A stretch of DNA of 64,000 nucleotides from Paenimyroides tangerinum (lineage in GTDB: Bacteria; Bacteroidota; Bacteroidia; Flavobacteriales; Flavobacteriaceae), in NCBI RefSeq assembly GCF_003865405.1, contig NZ_RQVQ01000008.1:48513-112512 (forward strand), read 5' to 3'. Numbering within the stretch: the first letter of the stretch is position 1; every line of letters starts with the position of its first letter. The notes under the pieces were generated by a model. It saw only the letters and a program-made list of their open reading frames with translations, made no database searches and was not told where the DNA came from. Positions 36,488 to 44,902 of the stretch are shown in pieces. A program made the position numbers and the translations under genes.

Positions 36488-37291
36488 ATGACATCATCCA
36501 CATTTAAAAGTAAAGAAATCACAGAACTAATTGTGAACTGGTTAAAAACTTACGCAGAAACTGCACATGTAAAAGGTTTTGTGGTAGGAATTTCTGGCGG
36601 AATCGATTCGGCTTTAACCTCAACATTATGTGCAATGACAGGTTTACCAACACTTTGTGTAGAAATGCCCATTCATCAAGCTGCAAGTCAGGTTTCTAGA
36701 GCGCAAGAACATATTTCGTATTTAAAATCAAAATTTAATACTATTTCAAGCGCAGTTGCCGATTTAACTCCAACTTTTGATTTGATGGTTGAAAGCTTTC
36801 CGAAAGGTGAAGATGAAGCACGTTTAAATTTAACTTTAGCCAATACAAGAGCGCGTTTACGAATGACTACCTTGTATTATTTCGCAGGAATTCACCAAGC
36901 TTTAGTTGCTGGAACAGGAAACAAGGTTGAGGATTTTGGCGTTGGATTCTACACAAAATATGGAGATGGTGGTGTAGATGTAAGTCCGATTGCAGATTTA
37001 ATGAAATCAGAAGTTCGTGAATTAGCAAAGTATTTAGGCGTTCCGTCGAGTATCATTGTAGCAAAACCAACCGATGGTTTATTTGGCGACGACCGTTCTG
37101 ATGAAGACCAATTAGGTGCAAGTTACGATGAATTGGAAATGGCGATGTTAGCTAAAGAAGCTGGAAAAACAGAGGCTGATTTTAAAGGCAGAGAATTAGA
37201 AGTTTTTAAAATTTACAGCCGTTTAAACCGAATCAATCAACATAAAATGAATCCGATTCCGGTTTGTGAAATTCCAAAAGAATTGAAATAA
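36488..37291 (+). CDS. nadE: NAD+ synthetase, ammonia-dependent
   Basis: Last step of NAD synthesis: amidation of deamido-NAD with ATP and ammonia. The PP-loop motif is GISGGIDSA (34-42); VAGTGNKVED and KYGDGGVDVSPI are the conserved substrate loops. At 267 aa it has no N-terminal glutaminase domain, so ammonia is the nitrogen source. It is divergent from gldB and convergent with dnaG. Confidence 0.95.
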   Translation: MTSSTFKSKEITELIVNWLKTYAETAHVKGFVVGISGGIDSALTSTLCAMTGLPTLCVEMPIHQAASQVSRAQEHISYLKSKFNTISSAVADLTPTFDLMVESFPKGEDEARLNLTLANTRARLRMTTLYYFAGIHQALVAGTGNKVEDFGVGFYTKYGDGGVDVSPIADLMKSEVRELAKYLGVPSSIIVAKPTDGLFGDDRSDEDQLGASYDELEMAMLAKEAGKTEADFKGRELEVFKIYSRLNRINQHKMNPIPVCEIPKELK

Positions 37292-37311
37292 TTTTCTATC
37301 ATTTATTAAAC

Positions 37312-37344
37312 AAAAAAGTCTGCCTTAAGAAAGCAGACTTTTTT
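37312..37344. terminator. Bidirectional terminator between nadE and dnaG
   Basis: A 12-bp stem AAAAAAGTCTGC with GCAGACTTTTTT around a 9-nt loop. T runs on both strands serve the convergent genes. Confidence 0.85.
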
Positions 37345-37352
37345 GTTATTTA

Positions 37353-39335
37353 CTAAAATCGAGACATTACACGACCTAATTGATAGGAGAATGAATTAGC
37401 TAATTTATTATAATCAACAGCTTCAGTTAAAATTTCAAAATTATTACCCGATGAATTTTCAGATAGTTTATTTTTAATTTCATCCACAATCTGATTTACC
37501 AAATACCAACGTAACGTTAAAATGGTTTCAAACACATATTGTGAAACACCTTGGTCTTTGGTTTTTACAAAAATATGCTGACGTTCCCATTCGTGTACTT
37601 CATATTTTTCTTCGTTCATAATAATCGAAGTAATTTCTTCAGCAAATTCAGGCTTTAAACGCGTTAAATATTCTTCTAAATTCCAATATCCTTTTTGATG
37701 ATAAAACGCAATAATATCTTTATAAATATCACGGAATAGCGGATTGCTCAACTCAACCTCATCGTCTTGCAAACTCAAATAAACTTTATCAAAAACTTTA
37801 CGTGTAACTTTTACCGTAACTTCTTCAACGGTTTCTTCGATTTCATTAGCTTGTAAAACCAACTCGTTAAAAGTTTCTTCATAATTTCCGTAAATCAACA
37901 AAATCTCAATGATTTTACGTTCTAATAAAAACATAATATCAACCTTCTCTTTTTTGATTTCTTCTGGAGATTCAAGTTTTTTTACAACCTCAAATTTCTT
38001 TTCTTGAACAAATTTCTTGTTGGCTTCTTGAAGTTCCTTTTTGCCGATGTTCGCTAAAGTACTAAAAAGCACATCTTCAGAAATATCCATAATTCGAGCC
38101 GTTTCTTGAATATAAACTTCACGCTGAATATTGTCTGGAATCTTAGAAATACTCGAAACCATATCTCGAATTAAATCGGCTTTTTTTATCGGGTCGTTCT
38201 TTGCATCTTGCATTAACAACGAAGCTTTGAAACGAATAAAATCGGTTGCGTTATCTTCGAAATATTTCAACAATTCATCGTGTGGTGTTTTTTTAGCAAA
38301 ACTATCTGGGTCATCACCATCAGGAAACGTACAAACACGAACGTTCATTCCTGCTTCCAAAATCAAATCAATCCCACGAATCGAAGCTCGTAATCCCGCT
38401 GCATCACCATCAAAAAGAACCGTAATATTTTTGGTTAAACGACTAATCAAACGAATTTGGTCTGGCGTTAAAGCCGTCCCCGAAGATGCAACAACATTCT
38501 CGATTCCCGCTTGATGCATTTGAATCACATCGGTATAACCTTCAACCAAATAGCAGTTATCTAATTTTGCAATGGATTGTTTAGCGTGGAAAATACCATA
38601 AAGCACTTTACTTTTATGGTAAATATCACTTTCAGGCGAATTTAAATATTTAGCTGCTTTTTTATCGTTAGTCAAAATTCGACCACCAAAACCTAAAACA
38701 CGTCCCGACATACTTTGGATTGGAAACATCACACGACCTTTAAAGCGGTCGAATTTCTTATCTTCTTTTACAATCGTTAAACCCGTTTTTTCTAGAAATT
38801 CCAATTGATAACCTTTTCCTAAAGCATCATTTGTAAATGCATCCCACGAATCTGGCGAATATCCTAAACTAAACTTTTCAATGGTTTGCATGGTAAAACC
38901 ACGCTCTTTGAAATAAGACAAACCAATTGCTTGACCTTCGTCAGAATTCAGCATGATTTTAGAAAAGTATTTTTTGGCATATTCAGATACCAAGAACATA
39001 CTTTCCTTTTCGTTCATTTGTTCTTTTTCCTCGTTGGTTTGTTCGGTTTCTTCAATTTCGATATTGTACTTTTTTGCTAAATATCGAATCGCTTCTGGAT
39101 ACGTAAAATGTTCGTGCTCCATAATAAAAGCAATCGCATTTCCACCTTTTCCAGAACTGAAATCTTTCCAGATTTGTTTGGCTGGTGAAACCATAAACGA
39201 AGGAGATTTTTCGTTCACAAACGGACTTAAACCTTTGTAATTACTTCCGGCTTTTTTTAATGTAACAAAGTCGCCAATCACTTCTTCAACTCGAATTGCA
39301 TCGTAAACGGCATCTATGGTGGCTTTTGAAATCAT
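37353..39335 (-). CDS. dnaG: DNA primase DnaG without zinc ligands
   Basis: Makes RNA primers for DNA replication. The TOPRIM core is intact: EGYTD (E264) and LFDGDAAG (D308, D310). The N-terminal domain aligns with the zinc-binding domain, but all four ligands (C40, H43, C61, C64 in E. coli) are replaced: S37 and V40 in LSPFVNEK, D58 and S61 in DFSSGKGG, with identical spacing. Surrounding motifs (PSF-VSP-KQIWK) are kept. I recall the same loss in other Flavobacteria. The 660-aa length is normal; the C-terminal helicase-binding part follows. Confidence 0.95.
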   Translation of the reverse strand: MISKATIDAVYDAIRVEEVIGDFVTLKKAGSNYKGLSPFVNEKSPSFMVSPAKQIWKDFSSGKGGNAIAFIMEHEHFTYPEAIRYLAKKYNIEIEETEQTNEEKEQMNEKESMFLVSEYAKKYFSKIMLNSDEGQAIGLSYFKERGFTMQTIEKFSLGYSPDSWDAFTNDALGKGYQLEFLEKTGLTIVKEDKKFDRFKGRVMFPIQSMSGRVLGFGGRILTNDKKAAKYLNSPESDIYHKSKVLYGIFHAKQSIAKLDNCYLVEGYTDVIQMHQAGIENVVASSGTALTPDQIRLISRLTKNITVLFDGDAAGLRASIRGIDLILEAGMNVRVCTFPDGDDPDSFAKKTPHDELLKYFEDNATDFIRFKASLLMQDAKNDPIKKADLIRDMVSSISKIPDNIQREVYIQETARIMDISEDVLFSTLANIGKKELQEANKKFVQEKKFEVVKKLESPEEIKKEKVDIMFLLERKIIEILLIYGNYEETFNELVLQANEIEETVEEVTVKVTRKVFDKVYLSLQDDEVELSNPLFRDIYKDIIAFYHQKGYWNLEEYLTRLKPEFAEEITSIIMNEEKYEVHEWERQHIFVKTKDQGVSQYVFETILTLRWYLVNQIVDEIKNKLSENSSGNNFEILTEAVDYNKLANSFSYQLGRVMSRF

Positions 39336-39360
39336 TATAATCTTCTAAAATTTATACAAA

Positions 39361-39368
39361 CAAAACTA
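39361..39368 (-). promoter_or_regulatory. dnaG promoter -7 box
   Basis: Minus strand TAGTTTTG, 25 bases before the dnaG ATG and directly after the terminator of the preceding operon. Confidence 0.45.
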
Positions 39369-39398
39369 CAAAAAAAAGCGTGCCTTCTGAGCACGCTT
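39369..39398 (-). terminator. Terminator of the ECF-sigma/envelope operon
   Basis: Stem AAGCGTGC (39376-39383) with GCACGCTT (39391-39398), T run on the minus strand; 16 bases after the stop of the last gene of the operon. Confidence 0.75.
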
Positions 39399-39414
39399 CA
39401 AACTAATTTATCAA

Positions 39415-40215
39415 CTAGTTTCCTAATTCAATTTGTATTCCTAAAGTCCAATATTTTTGGTCTTGCGCATTATTTTTAAACACCGGAGCTAAACCATATT
39501 TCCCATAAAGCTTAATATCTCCTTTTCCGACATAAGCCATTAAACCGTAATCAAAATCGTTAACATTCCATTTTCCGTGTTGCTTCTCAGTTATCTTATA
39601 ACCGTTTTCATCTTTATATGAAACGAACTGTTTCGAATTGATGTTGTAAGCTACATAACCTCCAAGTCCAAAATTGATTCTATCTTTTGTAATGAATTTT
39701 CTGTTTGCAGAATTATATTCTTTTGTAGAAAAATCAAAATCTAAAGCAATTGGAATATTAATGTAAGAATTTCTAAAAAAAGTATGCGCCTTTCTTAAAT
39801 TTTGAGGTGATGTTTGTAAAACCGTTTGATTTCCATCCAATACAAAAACACGATTATCCGTTGCTGCAACCGAATTATAAGACAAAGTCAGTCCGTATTT
39901 AATACCTAAAAGATTGCTTTCTTTTGAAAACGGACGACGTTGAACAACTCCAAATTCAAAACCAGTCGAACGCAAATAACCAAAATCTGAGTTTGCGAAT
40001 TGATTATCTTTAGCCATATTCACAAAACCAAAACGGACCTGAAAACTTGTCGTTGGCTTATAAACAACCGCTGTGTCTTTAACGGTTCTTCCAACATATT
40101 TGTAAACGGTTTCTTTGATATCGATTTCTTCAACTTCTGGAATAGAATCGTTTGTTTGCGCTTTTACAGCTGTTCCTATAAATATAACAGCTAATACTAG
40201 TAATACTTTTTTCAT
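39415..40215 (-). CDS. Probable outer-membrane beta-barrel protein
   Basis: A 266-aa protein with a signal peptide (MKKVLLVLAVIFIGTAVKAQ), a short acidic linker, then alternating hydrophobic/polar strands that end in an aromatic-containing terminal strand (YWTLGIQIELGN), as in small 8- to 12-strand barrels. No specific family is recognised. It is the last of five genes read in one direction, beginning with an ECF sigma factor, and resembles the C-terminal barrel of the protein encoded at 40676. Confidence 0.65.
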   Translation of the reverse strand: MKKVLLVLAVIFIGTAVKAQTNDSIPEVEEIDIKETVYKYVGRTVKDTAVVYKPTTSFQVRFGFVNMAKDNQFANSDFGYLRSTGFEFGVVQRRPFSKESNLLGIKYGLTLSYNSVAATDNRVFVLDGNQTVLQTSPQNLRKAHTFFRNSYINIPIALDFDFSTKEYNSANRKFITKDRINFGLGGYVAYNINSKQFVSYKDENGYKITEKQHGKWNVNDFDYGLMAYVGKGDIKLYGKYGLAPVFKNNAQDQKYWTLGIQIELGN

Positions 40216-40220
40216 AGTTT

Positions 40221-40613
40221 TTAATTTTTAGTTCCTTGCCAAGTTCCAGATAAACTTAATAATGTATTTGTCCAATTTCCTTGCCCAGAATTTGCGTTTA
40301 ACGTTCCGTTGAATACACCAACAACTGAATTATTTACATAAAAATCAGCATCTAATTCACCTGAATCACTAACCGTTCCTTTCATTGTAAAAACTGTCGA
40401 TGCAACAGGACTACTTGCTTGACCCGTAAATTCACCATTTGCATCGATTTGAGCAGTCCAAGTTCCAGAAGCTTCTCCAGAATAAGTTCCCGTCCAAGTT
40501 CCTTTAAATTTAGATTCTGTTTGAACATTTTCTGTAGAATTGTCATCTGATGAACAAGATGTAAAAGATAATGCTGAAACAAGTAAAACTGCAGCTAAAA
40601 GGATTTTTTTCAT
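40221..40613 (-). CDS. Small lipoprotein, lipocalin-like
   Basis: The ATG at 40613 gives MKKILLAAVLLVSALSFTSC with a lipobox Cys at 20, followed by a Ser/Asp-rich linker (SSDDNS) common for surface lipoproteins of this phylum; the longer frame to a TTG at 40673 is rejected. The 130-aa product has G-T-W-T-G and SGTWTAQIDANGEFTG repeats that suggest a small beta-barrel. It lies 5 bases before the next gene of the operon. Function unknown. Confidence 0.65.
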   Translation of the reverse strand: MKKILLAAVLLVSALSFTSCSSDDNSTENVQTESKFKGTWTGTYSGEASGTWTAQIDANGEFTGQASSPVASTVFTMKGTVSDSGELDADFYVNNSVVGVFNGTLNANSGQGNWTNTLLSLSGTWQGTKN

Positions 40614-40675
40614 AATTTTAATTTTTTTTAAATTGATTTTTAATTGTGATTTTACAAACATAAATAATAGCAAAT

Positions 40676-41764
40676 TTAGATAATATCTAAGTTTATCCCA
40701 ATATTTAAAAAGTTTTGTTTGAATTCTGAATTTTTAAATGTTGGATTTAAATTATAAGTTGCAAACAACGAATATTTTTTATACCCAAAATAAGCACCAA
40801 CTCCATAAACAAATTGATTAACTCCGTAAGCACCAATTTCCCTGTTTTTATGTTCTTTGCCTGAAGTTTTGTATTTCATAATCTGAGTAACTTTTTTATT
40901 ACCGTAACCTGCAAATCCTCCAATTCCCATAAAATAGGATTGTCTTGAACGTAATATCACATTCCCGTATTCATCTTCTTTCTTTTTAGAAAAATCGTAT
41001 TCGAAATATGCCGAAATTCGTGATTGTCCAAAGTCAATTCTAGATTTCTTCAATGGTTTTTCATAATCAACTAAAGTAGTTTGGTTATCAACCACATCAA
41101 GTACTTTTTGATTGGCAGGTTTTACAAAATTGTAAATCGTTGTCCATTCATAACGCAGATAATAATGCGGATTATCTTTAATCAATCTGGTTTTTCCTCC
41201 AACACCAAAATGAATTGATGAGAAAGGTTTGGTTTTATACATATCTGTATTTAAAGCACCGTCAACTAAATTTAAACTTGTTCCAAAACCTAACGACAAA
41301 ATAATATGCGAACGTTTTTCAACCAAACTTTTTATGTAATCATTTAATGAAGCTTTCATATCCAATTCATTATTAATTTTAACTTGGATAGCTTCGTTGA
41401 TTTCTTTTTCTGATTTTAACGTTGCTTCATCAATTTTATTTGCATAAAAAATAGCTTTTTCATTTTTTAAAACTTCTGCCTTCTCTTGTGAAATTTCATT
41501 ATTTTTTAATTGCTGTTCAATTAGTAATAAATCTTTCTTCAAAGCTTCTTTATTCTCTTTAATTGATTTATCTAATTGATTTGAGATTTTGTTAATTTGA
41601 GATTGAAAAATTTCTGATTTTTTTTCATTATTATACGCTAAGCTTTCTTTAAAAATAAAATAGTTATCCTTTTTTTCAACCTGAACAGAATCATTCGATT
41701 GTCCGTACATTTTACATAGCAAACTTGCTAAGAAAACAGAAATATAAATTATTATTCTATACAT
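40676..41764 (-). CDS. Secreted protein with coiled coil and C-terminal beta-barrel
   Basis: A 362-aa protein: signal peptide (residues 1-22, ending KMYGQ), a Lys/Glu-rich coiled coil (about 40-145), and a C-terminal outer-membrane-type barrel with strands such as IILSLGFGTSLNL, ISAYFEYDFSKK and FLNIGINLDII. The layout suggests a periplasmic helical part joined to an outer-membrane barrel. Third gene after the sigma factor, 3 bases after the anti-sigma candidate. No exact family recognised. Confidence 0.6.
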   Translation of the reverse strand: MYRIIIYISVFLASLLCKMYGQSNDSVQVEKKDNYFIFKESLAYNNEKKSEIFQSQINKISNQLDKSIKENKEALKKDLLLIEQQLKNNEISQEKAEVLKNEKAIFYANKIDEATLKSEKEINEAIQVKINNELDMKASLNDYIKSLVEKRSHIILSLGFGTSLNLVDGALNTDMYKTKPFSSIHFGVGGKTRLIKDNPHYYLRYEWTTIYNFVKPANQKVLDVVDNQTTLVDYEKPLKKSRIDFGQSRISAYFEYDFSKKKEDEYGNVILRSRQSYFMGIGGFAGYGNKKVTQIMKYKTSGKEHKNREIGAYGVNQFVYGVGAYFGYKKYSLFATYNLNPTFKNSEFKQNFLNIGINLDII

Positions 41765-41767
41765 AAC

Positions 41768-42403
41768 TTATTGATTTATATTATTCAATGCCGTTTTAAC
41801 TTCTTCAAATTTATGTTTCATTTGCTTGAATTGTGAAGCTGACTTTTCAACATTTTTCTCATACTCAGCAACCATCAACAATTTTTTAGGATCAACTTTT
41901 GATGTAGGAATTTCTTGTTTTTCTTGTTGAACTTCAACAATTTCTTGTTTGTTTTCTTCAATCGAAACTATTTCTCTATCCACTTTAACTTCTAACTCAT
42001 TTAATTGCTCTTTTTCAATTTTTGGAAGATGTGCAATTGCTTTATTTTCCGATTTCGCTTTAATAATTTTAGGTTCAGAAACAACTTCATTTTGATGTGA
42101 TTTTGCCTCTTCAATTTCTTCAACTTCTTCGTTTCGATTTTCTTCGATTACCAAATTTTCCGTTGGTTGGATTTGAATTACGTTTGGTTCTATCGAATCG
42201 GAATTCATCTTAAAAAAGAAAGTTCCTAAACTCACAAATACTAAAATTGAAGCTGCAATAAACAAATAGGTTCTTGGTGATTTCTTTGTTGTTTTCACTT
42301 CTTGATCATTCAACATCATTTCAAGCTTATCCCAAGCTTGTGCGCTTGGTTGGATTTTCCGCTCGTTTAATTTTTCTTTGATATTTTTTTCAAACTGCTC
42401 CAT
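41768..42403 (-). CDS. Probable anti-sigma factor (single-span membrane protein)
   Basis: A 211-aa protein with a cytoplasmic N-terminus (EKLNERKIQPSAQAWDKLEMML), one membrane helix (about 46-63) and an extracytoplasmic part rich in Glu and Lys (coiled-coil-like). It overlaps the ECF sigma stop by one base (TAATG), the typical coupling of sigma and anti-sigma genes. The PSAQAWDKLE stretch is often found in flavobacterial membrane proteins next to ECF sigma genes. No zinc motif of the ZAS type is visible, so the role is inferred from topology and position. Confidence 0.65.
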   Translation of the reverse strand: MEQFEKNIKEKLNERKIQPSAQAWDKLEMMLNDQEVKTTKKSPRTYLFIAASILVFVSLGTFFFKMNSDSIEPNVIQIQPTENLVIEENRNEEVEEIEEAKSHQNEVVSEPKIIKAKSENKAIAHLPKIEKEQLNELEVKVDREIVSIEENKQEIVEVQQEKQEIPTSKVDPKKLLMVAEYEKNVEKSASQFKQMKHKFEEVKTALNNINQ

Positions 42404-42954
42404 TATAATATCTTTTTATCTTGTAATTGAATACGTTCTTGTAATAATTTTCGTGCGTGTGCTAATTGAGATTTGGATGTTCCAATTGATATTTGCAACA
42501 TTTCAGCAATTTCTTGATGTTTGTAACCTTCAACAATCGAAAGCACAAAAACCATTTTACAACCTTCTGGCAAATCGTCAATCAATTTCTGAATCGCTTC
42601 AACTTCATACAAACTATCGTTTTCAAAATGGCTTTCTTCTTTATATGAAACATCTTCTGTAAAAGTGATTTGTTTTTTCTGTCGAATAAAATCGATACTT
42701 TCATATATCATAATGCGACGCATCCAACCTTCAAAACTTCCAGCAAATTGAAATTGATTGATGTTCTGAAATATCTTCATAAAACCCATTAACATTACAT
42801 CTTCTGCTTCGTGAATATCTTTTATATATTGGCGGCACGTACTTAATAACGAAGGCGAAAATCTATCATACAATTGTTTTTGAGCCAAGCGATTTTGTTG
42901 TTTCACTTGCTCAATTAACTTTTCTTCTGAATATTTTATCGGTATAATTTTCAC
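42403..42954 (-). CDS. ECF RNA polymerase sigma factor
   Basis: A 183-aa sigma-70-family factor with region 2 (AQKQLYDRFSPSLLSTCRQYIKDIHEAEDVMLMGFMKIFQNI) split here by description only, and region 4 with the HTH (VEGYKHQEIAEMLQISIGTSKSQLAHARK). No region 1 or 3, hence ECF type. The start codon is GTG (42954-42952). It heads an operon with a probable anti-sigma factor and three envelope proteins, which suggests an envelope-stress or surface regulon, probably autoregulated. Confidence 0.9.
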   Translation of the reverse strand: MKIIPIKYSEEKLIEQVKQQNRLAQKQLYDRFSPSLLSTCRQYIKDIHEAEDVMLMGFMKIFQNINQFQFAGSFEGWMRRIMIYESIDFIRQKKQITFTEDVSYKEESHFENDSLYEVEAIQKLIDDLPEGCKMVFVLSIVEGYKHQEIAEMLQISIGTSKSQLAHARKLLQERIQLQDKKIL

Positions 42955-43020
42955 TTACTTGGTTATTCTATTTACATAGACGTAAAAAAACGAAGAAAGG
43001 TTGGATGAAGGGCAAAAAAA

Positions 43021-43052
43021 AATTACTTTTTTTTCGAATAAAAAAAGTAATT
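43021..43052. terminator. A/T-rich hairpin, probable terminator of the RDD gene
   Basis: A 13-bp stem AATTACTTTTTTT with AAAAAAAGTAATT around a 6-nt loop. It lies 101 bases after the RDD gene stop and upstream of the sigma operon; the A and T runs allow either orientation. Confidence 0.5.
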
Positions 43053-43091
43053 ATCTAATTTAAAACCAATTAAGCGAAAATAAAAAAAATA

Positions 43092-43133
43092 TTTTTTTCT
43101 TTCAACTACGCAATTCAACATTAAAATTAGTGA
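43092..43133 (-). pseudogene. Duplicate of the polyprenyl synthase 3' end
   Basis: 42 bases match 50140-50181, the last 14 codons of the polyprenyl synthase gene, at 37 positions, including AATTCAACATTAAAAT. On the minus strand it translates to SLILMLNCVVERKK against SLILMLNYVVERKK; four of the five differences are silent. No start or body of the gene precedes it. Together the two copies flank the RDD-to-DUF58 module as direct repeats. Confidence 0.75.
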
Positions 43134-43153
43134 ATCTAATATAGAGAAATAGA

Positions 43154-43894
43154 CTATTTACTGGTTAAATGATTAAAATCATTTATAATTGTTTGTATAA
43201 ATTGATGTATAGTTACATCGTGTTTTTTAATTTCAGTTACTTCTTCAATCTTTAAAACTAATTTGTTTAACATCTGCATATCGTTTTGCATGATAGCATT
43301 TGAATACGCCTTTTTTATGATATTCATATCGTTGTCAGATAAGCGAACAACCGTTGGGAAAGTAACTATATATTCATTAGAAATTTCGTCTAAAAAACGA
43401 TGTCTAAGTTGTATGTACGATTTTAAAGAAACTACTGTTGTATCAGCAACTATATCGCCTAAACGCTGACTTTTATCAGAAAAAATGATACTCACCATTG
43501 CAGGTAATCCCAAAGAAAAATCAATATCTATTAATCTGCAAACCCATCGACTAAAATAATCTGAAAACCTAGCTTGATATCCCTCTAATTTTACCACTCT
43601 AATTTTCAAAAGCATTTTACCAGGAGTTTGACCGTTTGTCCAACTTTCAAAAATTAACGTATAAAAAACTGTAGGCGAAAACAAGAGAAACATTATCGAA
43701 GATTGCTCCCAAGAATCTAAAACATTGACAAAAGAACCTAATCCTAAAAGGTCAAAAACAAAATAAAACAAAGCAATTATATAGACTATTTTAATAGCCA
43801 TGTCAATTGCAAATGCAAGTAAACGTTCGCCTAAAGAAGCTGCTTTAAAATTTATTGCGACATTTTGAGTTGTAATGATAGTTATTCCATTCAT
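43154..43894 (-). CDS. RDD-family membrane protein
   Basis: Start placed at the ATG at 43894 (MNGITIITTQNVAINF); the frame runs further to a TTG but would then overlap the divergent gene. An RDD domain follows: RLLAFAIDMAIKIVYI (first R-D), a second helix around 80-95, TNGQTPGKMLLKIRVVKLEG, and FSRWVCRLIDI. Three or so membrane helices and a cytoplasmic C-terminal helical part. RDD proteins are often transporters or accessory membrane proteins. Divergent from, and functionally linked by synteny to, the SpoIIM-like gene. Confidence 0.85.
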   Translation of the reverse strand: MNGITIITTQNVAINFKAASLGERLLAFAIDMAIKIVYIIALFYFVFDLLGLGSFVNVLDSWEQSSIMFLLFSPTVFYTLIFESWTNGQTPGKMLLKIRVVKLEGYQARFSDYFSRWVCRLIDIDFSLGLPAMVSIIFSDKSQRLGDIVADTTVVSLKSYIQLRHRFLDEISNEYIVTFPTVVRLSDNDMNIIKKAYSNAIMQNDMQMLNKLVLKIEEVTEIKKHDVTIHQFIQTIINDFNHLTSK

Positions 43895-43912
43895 TATTTT
43901 TATTTTAGCTCT

Positions 43913-44887
43913 ATGAGAGAGATTGCATTTATTAAACAAAATAAAGAAAAATGGTTAAATATAGAGCAACAATTAACAGTAAAAAATAAAATATCTGCTG
44001 AAGATTGGTCTCAGATGTATGTTCAACTAAGTAATGATTTGGCTTTTTCACAAACATTTTATCCAAAAAGCGAACTTACACAGTATTTAAATAACCTTGC
44101 AGGTTCAGTACATCAAAAAGTTTATACCAGTTATAAATATGAAAAAAATGCTTTAAGCAAGTTTTTTTTCTACGAAGTACCCGTTATTGCTTATCAATAC
44201 AGAAAGGTATTGTATTTTTCTTTATTATTATTTTTAGTTTTTGTTGGAATTGGAGTTTTATCTGCAGCTTATGACGACCGTTTTGTACGCTTAATTCTAG
44301 GCGATGCTTATGTAAATGCAACTTTAGATAATATATCCGAAGGAGATCCTATGGCAGTTTACAAAGGAAGTTCAAACTGGGGAAGCGCAATTGGCATTAC
44401 AATCAATAACTTATTTGTAGGAATTCGATGTTATATTTATGGGATTTTTGGAGGATTAGGTACGTTTTATATAATGTTCAACAACGCCATAATGCTAGGT
44501 AGTTTTCAGTATTTTTTCTACGAAAAAGGCGTTTTCAACGAAAGTATTCGTGGTATTTGGCTACACGGATCAATGGAAATTATGGCTATTGTAATTGAAA
44601 TATGTGCAGGTTTTATTTTAGGAAGTAGTATTTTATTTCCGGGTACCTATTCCCGATTGCAGTCTTTAAAAATTGGATTTAAAAAAAGCTTTAAACTTTT
44701 TATAAGCACCTTGCCTTTTACTGTTTTTGCTGGAATTATAGAAGGTTACGTAACACGTTATGCTAAAGAAATGCCTAATTTTTTAAATTATATTATTATT
44801 TTTGGAACATTAGCGCTGATTAGCTTTTATTACTTTATTTATCCAATAATCGTTAACAGAAAAATACAAAACAAACAAATCATTTAA
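43913..44887 (+). CDS. Stage II sporulation protein M-like membrane protein
   Basis: A 324-aa polytopic protein with the SpoIIM fold: a cytoplasmic helical N-terminus (REIAFIKQNKEKW), then about five to six membrane helices, with NNLFVGIRCYIYGIFGGLGT and IRGIWLHGSMEIMAIVIEICAG typical of the family. Start chosen at the ATG at 43913; an upstream TTG frame is not needed. In Bacteroidota this gene sits beside RDD, DUF4129, MoxR and DUF58 genes. Biochemical role unknown; no sporulation is implied. Confidence 0.85.
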   Translation: MREIAFIKQNKEKWLNIEQQLTVKNKISAEDWSQMYVQLSNDLAFSQTFYPKSELTQYLNNLAGSVHQKVYTSYKYEKNALSKFFFYEVPVIAYQYRKVLYFSLLLFLVFVGIGVLSAAYDDRFVRLILGDAYVNATLDNISEGDPMAVYKGSSNWGSAIGITINNLFVGIRCYIYGIFGGLGTFYIMFNNAIMLGSFQYFFYEKGVFNESIRGIWLHGSMEIMAIVIEICAGFILGSSILFPGTYSRLQSLKIGFKKSFKLFISTLPFTVFAGIIEGYVTRYAKEMPNFLNYIIIFGTLALISFYYFIYPIIVNRKIQNKQII

Positions 44888-44902
44888 AAAAACGAATCAC
44901 TT

